This document shows, in pieces, positions 10,905-24,350 of a stretch of 64,000 nt of DNA (within the stretch, counting starts at the first letter, position 1; each line of letters begins with the position of its first letter). Source of the DNA: Taxillus chinensis (taxonomy: Eukaryota > Streptophyta > Magnoliopsida > Santalales > Loranthaceae). Below the pieces are notes generated by a model. It did not search any database, was not told the DNA's origin, and saw only the letters and a program-made list of their open reading frames with translations. A program made the position numbers and the translations under genes. The stretch covers positions 19,909,029 to 19,973,028 of the forward strand of contig CM042086.1 in assembly GCA_023512835.1 (NCBI GenBank), written 5' to 3'.

Positions 10905-13900
10905 TGCATCTCTACCCTCTTTGTTCTGCCCTCTGGACCCTCCCGCTGGCCACTTGCAGTGTTGCCCCACCACACTCCTCCCTCTCAGGCGGTTGATTGT
11001 TTACATATACCCACAAAATTGATGTAAAATATTTTGGATATAAATCGTCATTAGAATTTAGAACTGTTATTTCTATGATTTCTCGATGACTTATCCACCA
11101 TAAAATCTATTATGAATTTCTTATTAGAACTATTATTTCGTTGCTTTGAATTAAACCATAAAAACGTGTAGTGTTTCTTTTGATGATTTCTTTAGGGATC
11201 CATGTAAAAAAGTAACATTTATATAATGTAAATACTAAAATATATAACTGCTATGCTGTGTTGTATTTATTAGGGCTTGCTGCATATATAAATACGTATT
11301 TATTATATTTAAATTATTTTACTTTTTTATGAAGACAATAATTTCTAGCGGATATGTTTTGTTATCTAGTCTATTTTTATTATTGTGTTTTTTTAATTTA
11401 TAATTTCAATAATGATTATGATATACGTTTTAAAATTTTATGTTGTTCCTATAATTATAGTAAAATAATAGTATTAATAAAAATCGATAGTTTAACATGT
11501 AAATACAAATATTATTATTATCTTAAAATGTATAAGAGATAGGGCCCCCAATTTAATAATCGCCTTGGGTACCCTAAATCTCGGGGCGGGCCCTACAGGG
11601 TGATGGGGTTGTGGAGGAGGGGAGGAGGGGCAATGGGAGTGACATGGGGGAAGGAGGGGACTCAAGGGATGAGGGGCAACATGGGGAGGGGGGCGACACA
11701 GGCTGGATAGAAGTAGAATTGAAATTATTTGATGATGTGACATTTTCAATTAAAGCAAAAACAAAGTAAAATTTTGCTTCTTTTTATTGCTTTAACGTCT
11801 ATGACTTTAACTAATACATTAGAAAGAGTTTTTGGCCAAATATAACTTTAGTTGTGACTTTAACTAATGCATTGGAGATGTTCTATGTCATTCATTTTTT
11901 TTATTTTTTGGAGATGATTGGTGTTTAAAAAAATTATTAGTTTGATGAATTGATAATTTTAAAAATAAAATAATTATATATTATAAGAAATACTCATCTC
12001 TTTTCTTTTTTAAATTATAAATTTAATTAAATATTATATAAGCAAAAATATTTTGAAGCTAGTTAGAATTGAACCCAAGCTCATACACAACATAAACAAA
12101 TGTCTAACCATCAAGCAATAATTATAATAATAAGTAAAACATATTCCTTAATACATATATCATATATCATGACAGAAATAATAAAAAATAATTAAACAAA
12201 ATTATACTTAGAAAAAGCAAAATCTGAATCCCACACAAAATATAAAAGCATAACCATCAAGCTAAAATTATAATTATAAATTAAATGTATTTATTAATAC
12301 ATATAGGACTAATAATATTGGTAAAATGGTGTAGTAATAATATTGTAATATAAAATATAAGTATATGTCTCACTAAAATAAACTTTAACTACTTAAATTA
12401 TGTAAAAATAATTAATTTAAATAATTTATATATATACTACAAATATTAGTCGATCATTTAAATTATAAATATTCTTTATAGTAAAAATTTAAAATAATTT
12501 TATGTAAAACAAAGTTATATATAATCATTTTAGTTACATTAAAGGAAATAGGTTATTGAAACAAAACTATTATATTATTTATAACATAAGTAATTTGATA
12601 ATTATTTGATCAAATAATATTTGATTGGATCATTTACCCCTTGCTTGGTTATTATATATTTGTGCATGGGGTATGGAAAGTGGGTTGATTTTTTTTCTTT
12701 TGCTTGGTAGAGATAGAAATGCCATAGAAAGTATATCCGGTGATGCAAAACATGCATTGGAATATGTGTAGTATTTTTCATAGCAAAATGATATGAAAAG
12801 CTATAGAAAAGCAACCGTAGAGGTATATTTCCATAATTGCCCCTATATTTTTTAACAATCAACAAACTCATTATTTGGTATAATTGGTATTTCATATTAT
12901 ATTATTTTTTTATAATTCTATTTACATTATAAAAAAATATATTTTCTACCTCTTTTTCACCTCAACTAAACAACTATTCTTTCTACCTATTTTCTTTCTA
13001 TCCCTTTTCCACCTAAAATTCTTTCATAACTTTTCCACCCTTTACCAAGCAAAGGGTTAGTCTTCAATCAACTTATTAATAAATTCAAAATTAAATTTGA
13101 ATCTAATTAATATGTTTATTTATAAATTATTTTATTATATAAGTTATGCATGATGAAAGTGAGTTTTGACTTTTAATAGTAAATATTTCATATTTGAGTT
13201 AAGAATATAATAAATCATATTTAAATATTAATGCATTTTAAATTAAATAATATTTTATTGTATCACGTAATTCTAAATCAACTTATTATTAAATTTTAAA
13301 CTAAATGTAAATCTAATTAATCTATATTAAAATATTATTAGTGCATTTTATTTTTATTATAATATAAATATATATATATTTTATAATTACTATTATTAAT
13401 ATTATTTATATGTTAGGTTTTACATATATATATATATATTATATAAGCATATTAAATAATAATAATAATAATATAGCCGGGGGTTTCAAAGTGTACGGTA
13501 GTTTTTCACAACTAAAATAATTTAGAAATAAAAATTCTTATAAATGAGTTGTGTTGTTTATTTTTTCTCTATAAATAAAAGTAATTAAAGAGTTGCTGGA
13601 GAGCTCATTTAAAATTAAATAAAGTTTTTTCTTGTACTGGTTTTTAATTTAATAAGAAAAATATTTTGAGAACACTTTTGATTTGCTGCCATTTAAAAGA
13701 TATAAATATACAGGAAAAGTACGGTTCACTTATACTTTTATCTTAAATAAGTTATAGCATACATGTGATTTTGCAATGGTAAAACTCATCACTAAATAAT
13801 GCATAAAGGTTACTACGAAGAAGGAAGGAAGGAAGGAGGACAAGTTAATGTAATATGAAGGGATTGTAATGAAGGGATACAATCAGGAAGATAATATGAA

Positions 13901-14170
13901 GGGATTGTAAGTTAATGCATATTTTTATCAGGTTACTCATCTTTGTATTTTTGTAATATTGTTATATTTTTCAAATGTTTTGAAGGGATTGTAATATGTT
14001 TACTCATCTCTGTATTTTTGTAATATTGTTATATTTTTCAAATGTTTTTGTATTTTTTTATTTTTAGGCGAGATAATAACGTTAAACTCAGTTTTGTCTC
14101 CGGACGGAAATGAACTCAAGCGACCATGGAGTTGGCGCACCCAATAACCACTAGGGTATGATTTAGGAGG
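10905..14170. other. AT-rich intergenic stretch with G-rich island and short repeats, no gene
   Basis: No coding region is supported. A G-rich purine island at about 11575-11705 roughly mirrors the C-rich run near 9960-10040, so the MITE pair may sit inside an older inverted-repeat element of about 2 kb; this is speculative. AT dinucleotide and AAT runs lie at about 13370-13475, a GGAA run near 13818-13838, and a direct repeat of about 48 bp occurs at 13933 and again at 14000. Confidence 0.4.
13933..14050 (+). repeat. Two-copy direct repeat, 67-bp period (copy A)
   Basis: The stretch beginning TTACTCATCT and running through a TTGTTATATTTTTC block occurs twice 67 bp apart with almost no change, joined by an AAGGGATTGTAAT segment that is itself repeated upstream. 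It is non-coding and present in copy B as well. Confidence 0.65.
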
Positions 14171-14814
14171 TGCTGACTAAGTCATATTAATGTTGTTCAA
14201 ACTTTGTTTTAAGCACGTAAAGAATGCCCCTACGACCAAATATCTCACGAAAGATTGAAGCATTATTCTTGCTCTCACCCCTTTTCGCTTTCTTTTTCTC
14301 TTTTTCTTTAATAATTCCCATATCAGACCAAAACTTTGGTCAGGCTCAGGCCTATGCTTGCTGATCAGCACCCCACTCAAATCCCATTGGCATTCCTAAC
14401 CAAGTGAGCAACAGACAACACCAAAAGTTATAAAAGTGAATGTCCAGACGGACACCACACCCTGCAATGGAACCTTAATGGGTAGAGCACAACCTTCACG
14501 AGATCCTACCAGGTCTAGTTTTACGTTACGCGCTAATCACCCAAATGCACACCACTCCACAAAGATCACATACGTCAACACGGCTAGTGGGGAGGGGCAT
14601 GAAATAAGACGTTGCAGCAAATCACTACTTTTTCCCTGCTGTGCATAACGAAATAGATGACAAAGCCACATGTATGTAGATGCCACTAGTCTACAAGCTG
14701 TTTTGATGGGTTTTTTCTATTTTCTTTTTTAAAAAACAAAAATGCCAATTGGGGATTCATATCCCTCACAATACTCGAAAAACAATTATTGTATATTACA
14801 ATAATTTCAATCTA
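14171..14814. other. Intergenic DNA, no gene recognised
   Basis: Less AT-rich than its surroundings, with short unrelated open frames on both strands and no recognisable protein. It is shared with copy B (about 56753-57393) at high identity. Nothing functional can be assigned. Confidence 0.4.
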
Positions 14815-14952
14815 GACCGTCGAATTTGTATTTAACGGTTCAAATTATATTTTTTATTTAACTATAATTCCTCCAATACAATAAAATACTTTAAAGGAGA
14901 TTATAATTAATAAAAATTTAATTTAAATTGTTGAATACAAATTCAATGGTCC
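14815..14952. repeat. Foldback (inverted) repeat, MITE-like, copy A
   Basis: Arms at 14815-14848 and 14919-14952 are imperfect inverted repeats (a GAATTTGTATT core in both when read on opposite strands) around a short AT-rich loop. The loop itself contains a smaller inverted pair (ATAATTCCTC against GGAGATTATAAT). The structure suits a foldback MITE; exact ends are not resolved. Confidence 0.5.
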
Positions 14953-15389
14953 AAATTAAAAGTATGAGTAATACTATATGCAACTAAGATTGCATAACCA
15001 GTAGGTAACCATAATGATGTGACATCATACCAGATCATCGGAGGGGGAAGAGAAAAAAAAATCACTGCCGTCCAATCAAGCAATGATTTTACCGCGATGC
15101 CGTGCGAGCCAATTGCATAAAATATTTTGTAAAAATATTTAAGTATTGAGTGAGATATTTATGACAAATTTGAGTTCAAATTTGAAAATTTTTAAGCTTT
15201 ATAATGATTTATTTTGACAACTATGATTTGGGTTTAGATAAAGTCGATTTGAAGCGTTCAATCAAACAATTGTAATTGTACTTGTCCTTACATTTTACAA
15301 TTTAATGTATCTTTTCCCTTTTTCCTTTTTTGGGCATATGGAAAATGAATAATTCTTTAAAATATGCATTGTTCACTTAGGACTTAGGT

Positions 15390-15505
15390 TTCTACAAGCT
15401 CAAAGCGAATAATATTATGATATGTAGATGAACTTACACCTTAGCACGATTCTAGCAAGTGGTATCAAAGCTTGGTTGTCCCCAGAAAAAGACCCTTGTC
15501 ACTCC
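15390..15505 (+). mobile_element. TRIM fragment: LTR end, primer binding site and internal start (copy A)
   Basis: The sequence ends an LTR-like segment at TTCTAGCA, then has the spacer AG and TGGTATCAAAGC (15460-15471), which matches the initiator-methionine tRNA primer site with one change. The LTR end and the GACCCTTG internal segment closely match, on the opposite strand, the TRIM at 34422-35008. It is therefore a truncated plus-strand member of that family, fused to the copia fragment that follows. Confidence 0.55.
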
Positions 15506-15612
15506 TTGCAGGGAATTAGGTTAAATGCCTCAGAATAGATAACGACAAAGAATACAACTATGGGTAATTTTTGAAGTTTTGTGAAGAACATGGGATACAA
15601 TAACACTGGACT

Positions 15613-17360
15613 GTGAAGAAGACACCTCAACAAAACGGGATAGTAGAATGCATGAATAGAACTATAGCAGAAAGAGCACAATGTATCAGATTGAATGCAA
15701 GGGTTCCAAAAAGTTTCTGGGTAGAAGCTGTGAATATGAAAGTGTTTATCATTAACAAGTCGCCAAATACAGCTATAGAAAATAATGTCGCAGAAGAAGT
15801 TTGGACAGGGAAAGAAGTATATTACTTAGGTATAAGAGTTTTTGGGTGTTCTGCTTATATACACGTTCCAGGTGATGAAAGGTCCAAGCTATATGCAAAG
15901 TCCAAACATTATATTTTTCTTGGGTATGAAAAGGGCGTGAAAAGATACAAACTTTGGGATCCAAAATTAAGGAAAGTGGTTATTATTAGGAATGTGATAT
16001 TTGATGAAGCATCGATAATCAAATCACATTAAGGGACTCAGAAAATTGACACAGAGGAGAACAGGTAACAGGAGGACATACATATTGAGTTAGAAAATCG
16101 TGATAACCTAATATTGCCATTGGTGGAACAGAATAAAGATTTGCAGCAAGAAAACATAGTTACAAGGAGATTTAAATGTACCATTAAACTTCCAGAAAGG
16201 TATGGATTTGAAGATATGGTTGCATATGCTCTCACGATTACTATTGGGGATCCTTTTATTTTTTAAGAGGCTATTGTTAATCCTGAAAAAGATGAATGGA
16301 TGAAGGCCATGATAAAAAAAATCATACTTGGGAGTTGGTAAAAATTGCCTAAAAGTTATAAAGTAGTAGAGTCGTAAATGGATCTAGAGGAAGAAGGAAC
16401 CAGTTTCAGAAAAATAAAAAGGAAGATTTAAGGCACGGTTAGTAAGAAAAGGGTATTCACAGAGGAAGGGTATAGATTATGATGAAGTATTTTCTTCAGT
16501 TGTGAGACATACCTCAATCAGAATTATTTTGGTATTGATGGCTAACTATGATCTCGAATTGGAGCAATTGGATGTTAAAATAACCTTCCTTCATGGTGAT
16601 TTGGAGGAAGTCATATACATGGAGTAGCTTGAAGGGTTCAAGTAGCCAGAGACTGAAAATCTGGTTTGAAAATTGAAGAAATCAATATATGAGTTAAAAT
16701 AGTCTCCAAGACAATGGTATAAGAAATTTGATTCGTTTATGATTCGAATTGGTTATATTCCCTGTGAGTATGATTGTTGTATTTATGTTAAAACTCTTGA
16801 TGATGGTTCCCATATCTTTCTATTACTTTATGTGGATGATATGCTTGTTACTACTAAAGAATTATTTGAAGTGAACAGGTTAAAGACATTGCTAAAGAAG
16901 GAATTTGACATGAAAGATTTAGGTGTTGCAATAAGATATTTGGAATGGAGATACATAGAGATAGGTTGGCTAGAAAATTCTGGCTATCTCAAAAGGACTA
17001 CATTGGTAAAGTGGTGGAGAGGTTTAGCATGCATAATGCTAAACAAGTCAACACACACTTGGGAAGTCATTTCAAGTTATCACAATTGCAATGTCGGAAT
17101 TCAAGTGAAGAAATTCAAGAGATGTCAGAAGTGCCTTATGCAAGTGCAGTTGGTTGTCTGATGTATGCAATGGTATGTTCAAGACCTAATCTAGCACATG
17201 CTATCAACACAGTGAGCTCATATATGGCAAATCCAGGTAATGAGCATTAGAGAGCAGTTAAATGGATTCTTAGGTATTTGAGACGGACTACAAACTATGG
17301 ATTTATATTCTCTAATCAATCAGATCAAATTTTAGTTAAAGGGTATGTGGATGTAGATTA
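15613..17360 (+). pseudogene. Decayed Ty1/copia pol: integrase C-part and reverse transcriptase (copy A)
   Basis: At 15613-16032 an open frame encodes the C-terminal half of a copia integrase (the TPQQNG motif, MNRTI, FWVEAV, the GCSAYIHVP segment and LGYEKGVKRYKLWD). Reverse transcriptase follows from about 16190 with many stops. The best preserved piece is 16739-16950, with the catalytic YVDDM and KDLG. A later frame (16945-17250) holds the end of RT with YASAVGCLMYAM and SRPNLAHA. The pol is interrupted at 17361 by a TRIM and resumes at 33431. No gag, protease or N-terminal integrase is seen. The same organisation, with other point changes, is in copy B. Confidence 0.85.
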
Positions 17361-17722
17361 TGTTGGGTCTCTAACCTCTTGCGGGGAGTCCCAAAGTACA
17401 ATCCCACATTGATCAGGGTGAACATTGAGTTCGTTCTAATGAGGAGGTTCATGTGCACCTTCTCACAACGCGTTTTAATGGGTCGCAACCCATTAGAAAT
17501 AAATCCGTGCAGGCTACGACTCATGCGTGGGTGGGTGAGTGCCAAAGTGGATAATATTGTGATAGTGAGTGCCCTAGTCGAGGTCCAACAAGTGGTATAA
17601 GAGCCAGGTCCTCTAGACCGGTGGTGGGATTGGGGGGAGATTGTTGGGTCTCTAACCTCATGTAGGGAGTCCCAAAGAACAATCTCACATTGGTCAGGGC
17701 GAATATTGAGGACATCCTAATG

Positions 17723-17727
17723 AGGAG
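17723..17727. repeat. Target-site duplication AGGAG, left copy
   Basis: AGGAG directly precedes the TG of the 15.55-kb element and recurs right after its terminal CA at 33282-33286. Copy B has a single AGGAG at the matching position (about 60300-60304), proving the duplication arose on insertion. Confidence 0.95.
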
Positions 17728-20700
17728 TGTTGGACCTCCTTTTGTCCGGGTTGGACATACACATTCATTTTTTCCTTTAGACTTCTTTTTTGTTTGTTAA
17801 CCATTTTGTACAATTAAAGAGACGTGACCGTTGATTCAAAAGGCGCAATTTCAACAACTTCTTTAAAAAGGTTTTTAAATGCCAAAAATCTAGTTCCAAG
17901 TGATAGAGAATCAAATTTGAAGATCAACACCTTTGATCGCGCTCAATTCCGAGGTCAAACGAGAAAGTTATGGTCAGAACAGCATTTAGACCGCTAACGG
18001 CGGGCAAATAACGCTCGACCTTTAAAACGACACTCCATATCAGGTCATGAACCTCATTTTATTAATCCTCTCATCATTCTGAGAATTTCAACGTATATAT
18101 TGTATATATTCACTCACAGAGCTTATTTTTGAAAAAAAATAAAAAAATACTTTTTCAGTAATAAATCAATTTCGGGACGCGCAGTACAATTTTGGAACAA
18201 AAATAAACTCATTTTCAAGAAGAAAGGATACGGGGTTGCTCGTAGCGACGCCCCGAATCCAAAAATTATTTTTTCACATTTTATTGGAAATCAAATTATT
18301 TTACCGATCCCAAAAACTCAAAATATCATATTACAAAATGAAGCAACAACAATTCATCTTTCCCGTTTCTTTTTTTTCCCGCCTAACCTAGCCCACATGT
18401 CACCTATTCATTAGTTTTAAAAAAACAAAAAAAGAAAAAAAGAAAAGAAAATTAAAAGGCGATCAACTCTCTCTCTCTCCTCGATCCCGTCTCGTCTTTT
18501 TCGCGCAGGCTACAACGCAGAACGCAGAAGCCTTCTTCCCCAGACGCAGTGCAGAGACGCAGTGATGCAGGCGCATAAATCCTCTAGTGGTATGGATTCC
18601 TTCCCCTTTTTCCTTCCCCTCTTTCCCCAACCTTGCCGAAACCGGCTTTCCCTTCTGCCGCTGCAGCCACGCCCATACGACCCTCACATGCCAAACCCAT
18701 CTCCAAATTGTGTCCTTGCGGCCCCAATTCAAACCAAACCCTTTTCCTTCCTCTCTTATAAAAATCCAATCGAAACCCTAGGCACGGAGAGGCTCTCACA
18801 ATCTGCAAAAAAAAATAATAATCCAAACTACAATCCATCTTCTCCCATCTGAGAGTCTCCCTGGCCGGGAATCGCCTCTCCGGCCGTCTCCATTACACCC
18901 TCCGTCCTACACTGCCCCCTTTCACCATGATAGCTTGTTAGCCCTTGGCTAAAAATCATGTCGCCATAAAAAAAAAGAGACCCATAGTTGCCGCCTCGTC
19001 AACCAGTCGACATCGGCTACCCTGCTGTGGCACGCGTCGATCCTCGACGACGATTAACGGGCTCCCCTCTCTCCCAAAATTCCAAAACCTGAAAAACATC
19101 AAATTCCCCTTCTTTGCCTTCTTCTTCCAGAGCCCCCGCTCCCCCTGGCTGGAAATCATCTCGCCGGCCAGTGTGGAATCCCCCTTGTCGGTTCCCCCAA
19201 TGTATCACTAGCCCGTCCGTCACTCTCCACGAAAGCTACCCTCTATCTTGCACACTCCTCCTTTTCCCACCACGTAGAGTACTGAGCATCCACCAACAGG
19301 TGCCGATGGCCCATAATCACTGCACGCCTTGGCCCTAACGGCACCACGGCCACCAGATAAGACAGCGTAGCAGTCGCCGCACCAAGCCCATACGGCCGGG
19401 ACGCCGTGACATCGTGCCTTTGCCGAACCATCCACCCACACGATTTGTCACCTCGTTGCTACAGAATCCAAAGCGTTCAACCACCGAAGGATTTCGAAGG
19501 GACGCGTCCGACTGGGGATTGAAGACGAAGCTCAGCCGGCTCCACTTTCTTTTGTTGGATTTGAGGTTTTATTGCTTATTTACTTGTTTGAATTTCTTTT
19601 GGATTTGTTCATGTCAGTGTTGTTGTGCTTTTGGACAGGCATTTTGGCTGAACGTTTTGGCCTAGTTCGTGCTTTATTCTGACTGTATTAGAACGCACGA
19701 CCTGGTTTTCAAACCAAAAAAACAAACATTAAAATGCGTGACCTGGTTTTATCAGAACATGAGATTTGCTTTGGTTTGTTCTTTTCTAGTTGGATTCATG
19801 AGAACGTTTTTTTGGTTTTATTTGGTTTTCAAACATAAACTCCTCTTGGTTTTGGGTTTAATTCATCCTCTCCTTCTATATGAGTTCACTGGTGTGCTTA
19901 CAAAGTGATTTTAGTGCTGTTCTCATGCCCTTTGGACTGGTTGGCTGTTGGTTTATGCACGTGTTTAATCAAACATACTGTTTCTTGGTTGTTTATTGGT
20001 GTCTTTGATTTACTAGCACGGCTTGCTGGGTTATTTCATTTGCAGTTTCTGTTTGATGCTTTTCGCTGTGTTTGTTTGTGTTTGGATTGTGTATGGCTGC
20101 ACCGGTTTTGGGATATGGTTGAACGAGCTCGTGTTGGGGTCTAACATCATTCAGGCCGTGTTATTATTTACCCATGTGAATTGCATACCAAATAGAGGCG
20201 GAGATGCTGCTTGGCGCTGATTTATCATGTTTGTATGCGTGCCCAGTTGCTTGCGGCTGCTATTTTGTTTCTTTTTATTTTATTTTATTTTTTTTATGTT
20301 GGTTTTTTTTGGTATTGTTTTGTTTTGTTTTTTTTTTTTATTTTATTTTATTATTACCTTTTGGCCTTAGGAATGTGTGTTAGATGGCCTGTGGATGTAG
20401 ATTACGTAAGGCCATGTGTAATTTGTAATTTGTAAACCAAGTATTAAATGAGAGAGAGAAAAAAAAGAGGAAAAAAAGAGAAGAGAAAAAAAAAGGTGAG
20501 CTTATTTTCTTTGATTTGTGAATGCCACAATCACACACACCACTTGTGTTAATTTTTAATTATTTATGCATTTTGTTTAATATTTAAAAACAAAAAACAA
20601 AAAAACACATTTTACTTAAACATTTTCCAAAACAAAAACTTTTCATAATAATAATTCTTTTAAACACTTGAAATTTTAAACACTTGGGATTTTTAAACAT

Positions 20701-20783
20701 TTGGGATTTTTAAACATTTAAAAAAAAATCGAACAAACAAACATAAAAAAACATTTTCTAAAAAGGAAAAAAGTGTTTTCTCA

Positions 20784-20820
<37 letters not shown>

Positions 20821-21414
20821 AAATTCAAACATTTATGCTTTTAAACTTGATCTTTTAAACATGAATTTAAGTCTTGGGTTTTTTAGTATACCTTTACATT
20901 AGCGTGCAACTTAAAAATTAATCGTTTTCTTAGGCTTCTTTAAATAACTTAGATGCTAATTAAACCATAGGATTAATTAGATATTCTATTCAATTTCAAA
21001 TAAGTAGTTTAGAAACAGAAATAGAAAAAATTAAATTGCTAGGACAAATTGGATTTAATTCTAACTTTAACAAATGACTTAGAAAAATAAAAATAGACTT
21101 TTAGGACGAATGTAAATTTTACCTCACCTTTAAATCAGTCACATTTTAAGCAAATAGTTAAAACAAGTTAGAAATCTCCGAACTCCTAAGATAGGTACCG
21201 AAAGGGCGTCGTGGGGGTGCTAGCCCATTCCCCATGCGTAACCAACTCCCGAGCCCATCCCTAGCAGCTTGGATCAAATTCCTAGTAGGTGACCAACCGC
21301 ACCCCAAAAACGGTTGGTGGCGACTCTGTATTTTTTTCATCACCATTCGGGTGAAGGGTGGGAGAATCGCACCCCAAAAGCGGGTTTCCCCCCGGACGAA
21401 ATCCGGTGATGACA
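17728..21414 (+). repeat. 5' LTR, 3,687 bp
   Basis: It starts TGTTGGACC and ends GATGACA. A GC- and pyrimidine-rich middle part (about 18470-19520) contains overlapping short frames that I regard as chance. An AAAT microsatellite lies at 20787-20822. Compared with the 3' LTR it differs by about 2% in the stretches I compared, plus indels, the largest being about 60 bp of CTTGGGATTTTTAAAC-type repeats near 20665-20730 that the 3' LTR lacks. Confidence 0.92.
18755..18764 (+). promoter_or_regulatory. Candidate TATA box of the 5' LTR
   Basis: CTTATAAAAA follows a C-rich tract and precedes a GC-richer leader with AAACCCTAG, as expected near a U3/R border. It is preserved in the 3' LTR at about 30668. 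Function is inferred from sequence only. Confidence 0.3.
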
Positions 21415-21416
21415 GC

Positions 21417-21432
21417 TGGGGACTGTTAGAGA
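21417..21432 (+). promoter_or_regulatory. Candidate primer binding site
   Basis: Two bases after the 5' LTR, TGGGGACTGTTAGAGA begins with the TGG needed to pair with a tRNA CCA end. I cannot name the tRNA. It is not the usual initiator-Met site, which both TRIM families in this window do carry. Confidence 0.4.
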
Positions 21433-22518
21433 GTTAGGCCTAGGATTAGGATTAGGAGGTTTATACTTTGTTTTAAATTGTTTTTATTCTTTCTTTTTAT
21501 TTATTCTTTATTTAATCGATTTATTTACTACTCTTAATTGCCATCGCATGATGTTCTGATTTACCTGCTTTAATGCAATAATAGTTGTGTTTTACCGCTT
21601 TCCCTAATTGTTGCATTCATACATAAACCCTATACCCGGGTTTTTATCACAGTTTAGGTTAGCGAGGTTTATTAGGGTGCCCTGCGCGTTGATCATTATC
21701 CGCAACGGGACCCCGGACTCCTCACTCAAGTTAGAGGTCCTTTTAAGGTTCATCCTTCTAAGGCCCCCCTCCCAGGAAATCCCATGGTGTACGGAGCCCT
21801 CTATTGAGGTAACTTGGAGACCAACGAATAAGATAGGTTCAACAATAGAAGTCCATTAGGGACATTGACTTACATGTTGTTTGCTCATTTTAGCCTTCCT
21901 TTTGAAGGATAGGTGCATTCATATTAGACTATATTGTTACTACTATCTTGTTGTATACTGTCTTGTAAATATTCTTGTTGTTATTGTTCATATACTGGCT
22001 CTTTTTTTTTATATATTTCTTACTTTGTTTTTATTTATGTAATTGTTCATATGAATATTATTGTTTTACTAACCTTATTTTATGTATATTATTATTCTTT
22101 TTACTAACCTTATTTTATGTATATTATTATTCTTTTTAGTAACCTTGTCTTCATTATATAAATATTAATGTTTTTTTAACCTTATCTTGTATATTGTTAT
22201 TATTTTAATCTGACATTCATTCATATGATTGTTCATATAGGCTTAGGATATAAATACCGAACATAAATTTAGGTATACATTCAAACATTCATTACTTAGT
22301 TTAAGGATAGTTAAAACTAGTCTTCGTTAATCCACGTGTGTTCATAACAAAAAAAAAAGACTAAAAAAATGACAAAAAAGGGAGATCGTTGTAAATAATA
22401 CAAACTCTTCATTAATCTATATGTGTTCATACTTCACGCATCACTCTAAGAAGATAGGTATTTAAATCTCTCATACACATTCTTACATTCATGCATGCCT
22501 TTAGCATAAAATAAAAAA
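21433..22518 (+). other. Untranslated leader of the long-LTR element
   Basis: AT-rich leader of about 1.1 kb between primer site and gag, with short TTATTATT and TTATGTATATTATTATTC-type direct repeats near 22060-22140. No coding sequence is supported. Confidence 0.5.
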
Positions 22519-24147
22519 ATGAAAGGGAGCTTACCGCATTTCACTCTTTCAGAAGTCAACATTGCGCACCAATACAACTTAAGATCCCGACATCAACAAC
22601 CAATCACCTCAATGGCAGAACAAACTGAAAATAGATTTGCTAGTTTAGAGCAAGGCCAACAAGAACTTCAGAATCAGATGAAGACCATGATGGAAATGTT
22701 GAGCAAGATGGCGACCGAAAAGGACAGGGGTTCTACTGAGGCAACTACTAACCAGTCTCCAAGGCAAGCACAAGAAGCATCACCACGTCCTAATTTCATA
22801 CTAGTACCCCCACAAGGATTCGGTCCAGCCGACATAAATCCCGAACCTTCTAATCAAGCCCAATTTACTTTACCTAGTCCAGTAAATATGGCTGAAGTAA
22901 TGGAGCCTCCTTTACCTCAAGAGGAAGATCAGGCATTGTCAATGAAGAAACTGGAAGAAAGATTGAAGGCAGTGGAAGGAACAGAAGTTTATGGGTTGAT
23001 TAGTCCTCAAGATTTGTGCCTGGTTCCTGGAATTGTTCTGCCACCAAAATTCAAGGTACCTGACTTTGAAAAGTTTAATGGATCCCAATGCCCCAAAACA
23101 CACATCACCATGTACTGTAGGAAGATGGCCGCTCACGCCAATGATGATAAACTCTTAATCCACTGTTTCCAAGAAAGTCTGACTGGCGCACCACTCCGAT
23201 GATATATTCAGTTGGATGGAAGTCATATCGAGGCCTGGAGAGACCTCGCAACAACATTCCTAACCCAAGTACAAGCATGTCACGGCGTTAGAACCGGACA
23301 GGTTAAGACTGTTGGCTTTTGAAAAAGGGGTTAATGAGAGCTTTAAAATTTATGCTAGAAGGTGGAGGGAAGCAGCTATGGAAGTTCAACCCCCATTGAC
23401 TGAAAAGGAGCTGACTACAATGTTTATCAAAACTTTGAAAGGGGTATACTATGAGAAGTTAATTGGTAATGTATCTAGTAACTTCGCAGACCTGGTGACT
23501 TCCGGGGAATGCATAGAAGATGTATTAAGGAAGGAAAGCTTCATGGAGATACACCTGATCCACCAAAGAAGTCTCCACTGGGAGGAAAGAAAAAGGAAGC
23601 TGATACTCAATTAGTTTGGCAGAATCCTCCCATACCTCAAGGAAGCTTTGGAGCATATCCAGGTTTTTTTCCTACACCTGGATTTTGTGCGGGGTCACCT
23701 CCATTCATAGCCTATACAGCCCCAGTACCCCAATTCCCAACATATCAACCACCAAGAGGGGGCCCTAGCCCTTTTCCCCCAGTCACTCCTCCAACAATGC
23801 AACCAGGGCCCCAACAGACGTCCGTTAGGCCGAATCAAGCTTCCAACATGACTAAGCTAGAATTTGATCCAATTCCCATTACCTACACCGAGTTATATCC
23901 CCAGCTTTTGAAAGCCGGCATGGTGAGCCCTATACCTATGGGAGAAGTGAAGCAACCTTACCCAGCATGGTACAAAGCAGATGCCCGCTGCGCCTATCAC
24001 AATAATGGAGTTGGTCACAATATTGAGGGTTGCATTTCCTTTAAGAAGAAGGTCCAACATCTGATCAATTCCAAATGGCTGCATTTCTCAAAGCAGGCTA
24101 GTGCACCGAATGTCGATTTTAACCCGCTGCCAGAGCATTCCAACTAG
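22519..24147 (+). pseudogene. Gag polyprotein of the long-LTR element, broken
   Basis: The first frame starts at ATG 22519 and runs 227 codons: a Gln/Pro-rich leader, a coiled-coil-like segment (LEQGQQELQNQMK) and then a gypsy gag core with FEKFNGSQCP. It stops at a TGA that looks like a mutated Trp codon of the usual RWY motif. The gag core continues in another frame from 23312 (YARRWREAA, TMFIKTL), and a further frame shift near 23540 leads to 23509-24147, with a Pro-rich stretch and a CAYHNNGVGHNIEGC array resembling a zinc-binding motif. There is at least one stop and two frameshifts, so this copy makes no full gag. Nothing restored is given here. Confidence 0.8.
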
Positions 24148-24350
24148 TGAACGTGGATGTCACTGAAATAATAAGGAGGAGTAAATTTTGTGATAACCTA
24201 GGAAACTCTTTGGGAGTTTAAAACTTCTTCTTTTTGTGTTTGGTTTTTATGAAACTTGTTTTACATTTTGCCTGCTCTTTGGAGTTCTAGAACTTTGTTC
24301 CTTTGTTTGGAATTTGCGAAAAATAATCAAGTCTGTCTTTTTAAACTAAA

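Noticed and set aside
12602..12895. 97-codon minus-strand frame identical in both copies (55178-55471)
   Set aside because: AT-rich intergenic DNA, no homology or splice context. Identity is explained by the duplication, although expression data could change this.
15460..15471. tRNA-like TGGTATCA motifs as tRNA genes
   Set aside because: Only the 12-base primer-site complement is present next to LTR ends; there is no tRNA body at any of them.
18463..19440. Overlapping open frames on both strands in the GC-rich part of the 5' LTR (and 30376-31450 in the 3' LTR)
   Set aside because: They exist because GC-rich sequence has few stops. They shift between the two LTRs, no domain is recognisable, and they lie inside an LTR.
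19669..20435. Hydrophobic small frames that look like membrane proteins (repeated at 31819-32352)
   Set aside because: T-rich LTR sequence translates to Phe/Leu/Val-rich peptides. The frames differ between the LTRs by indels.
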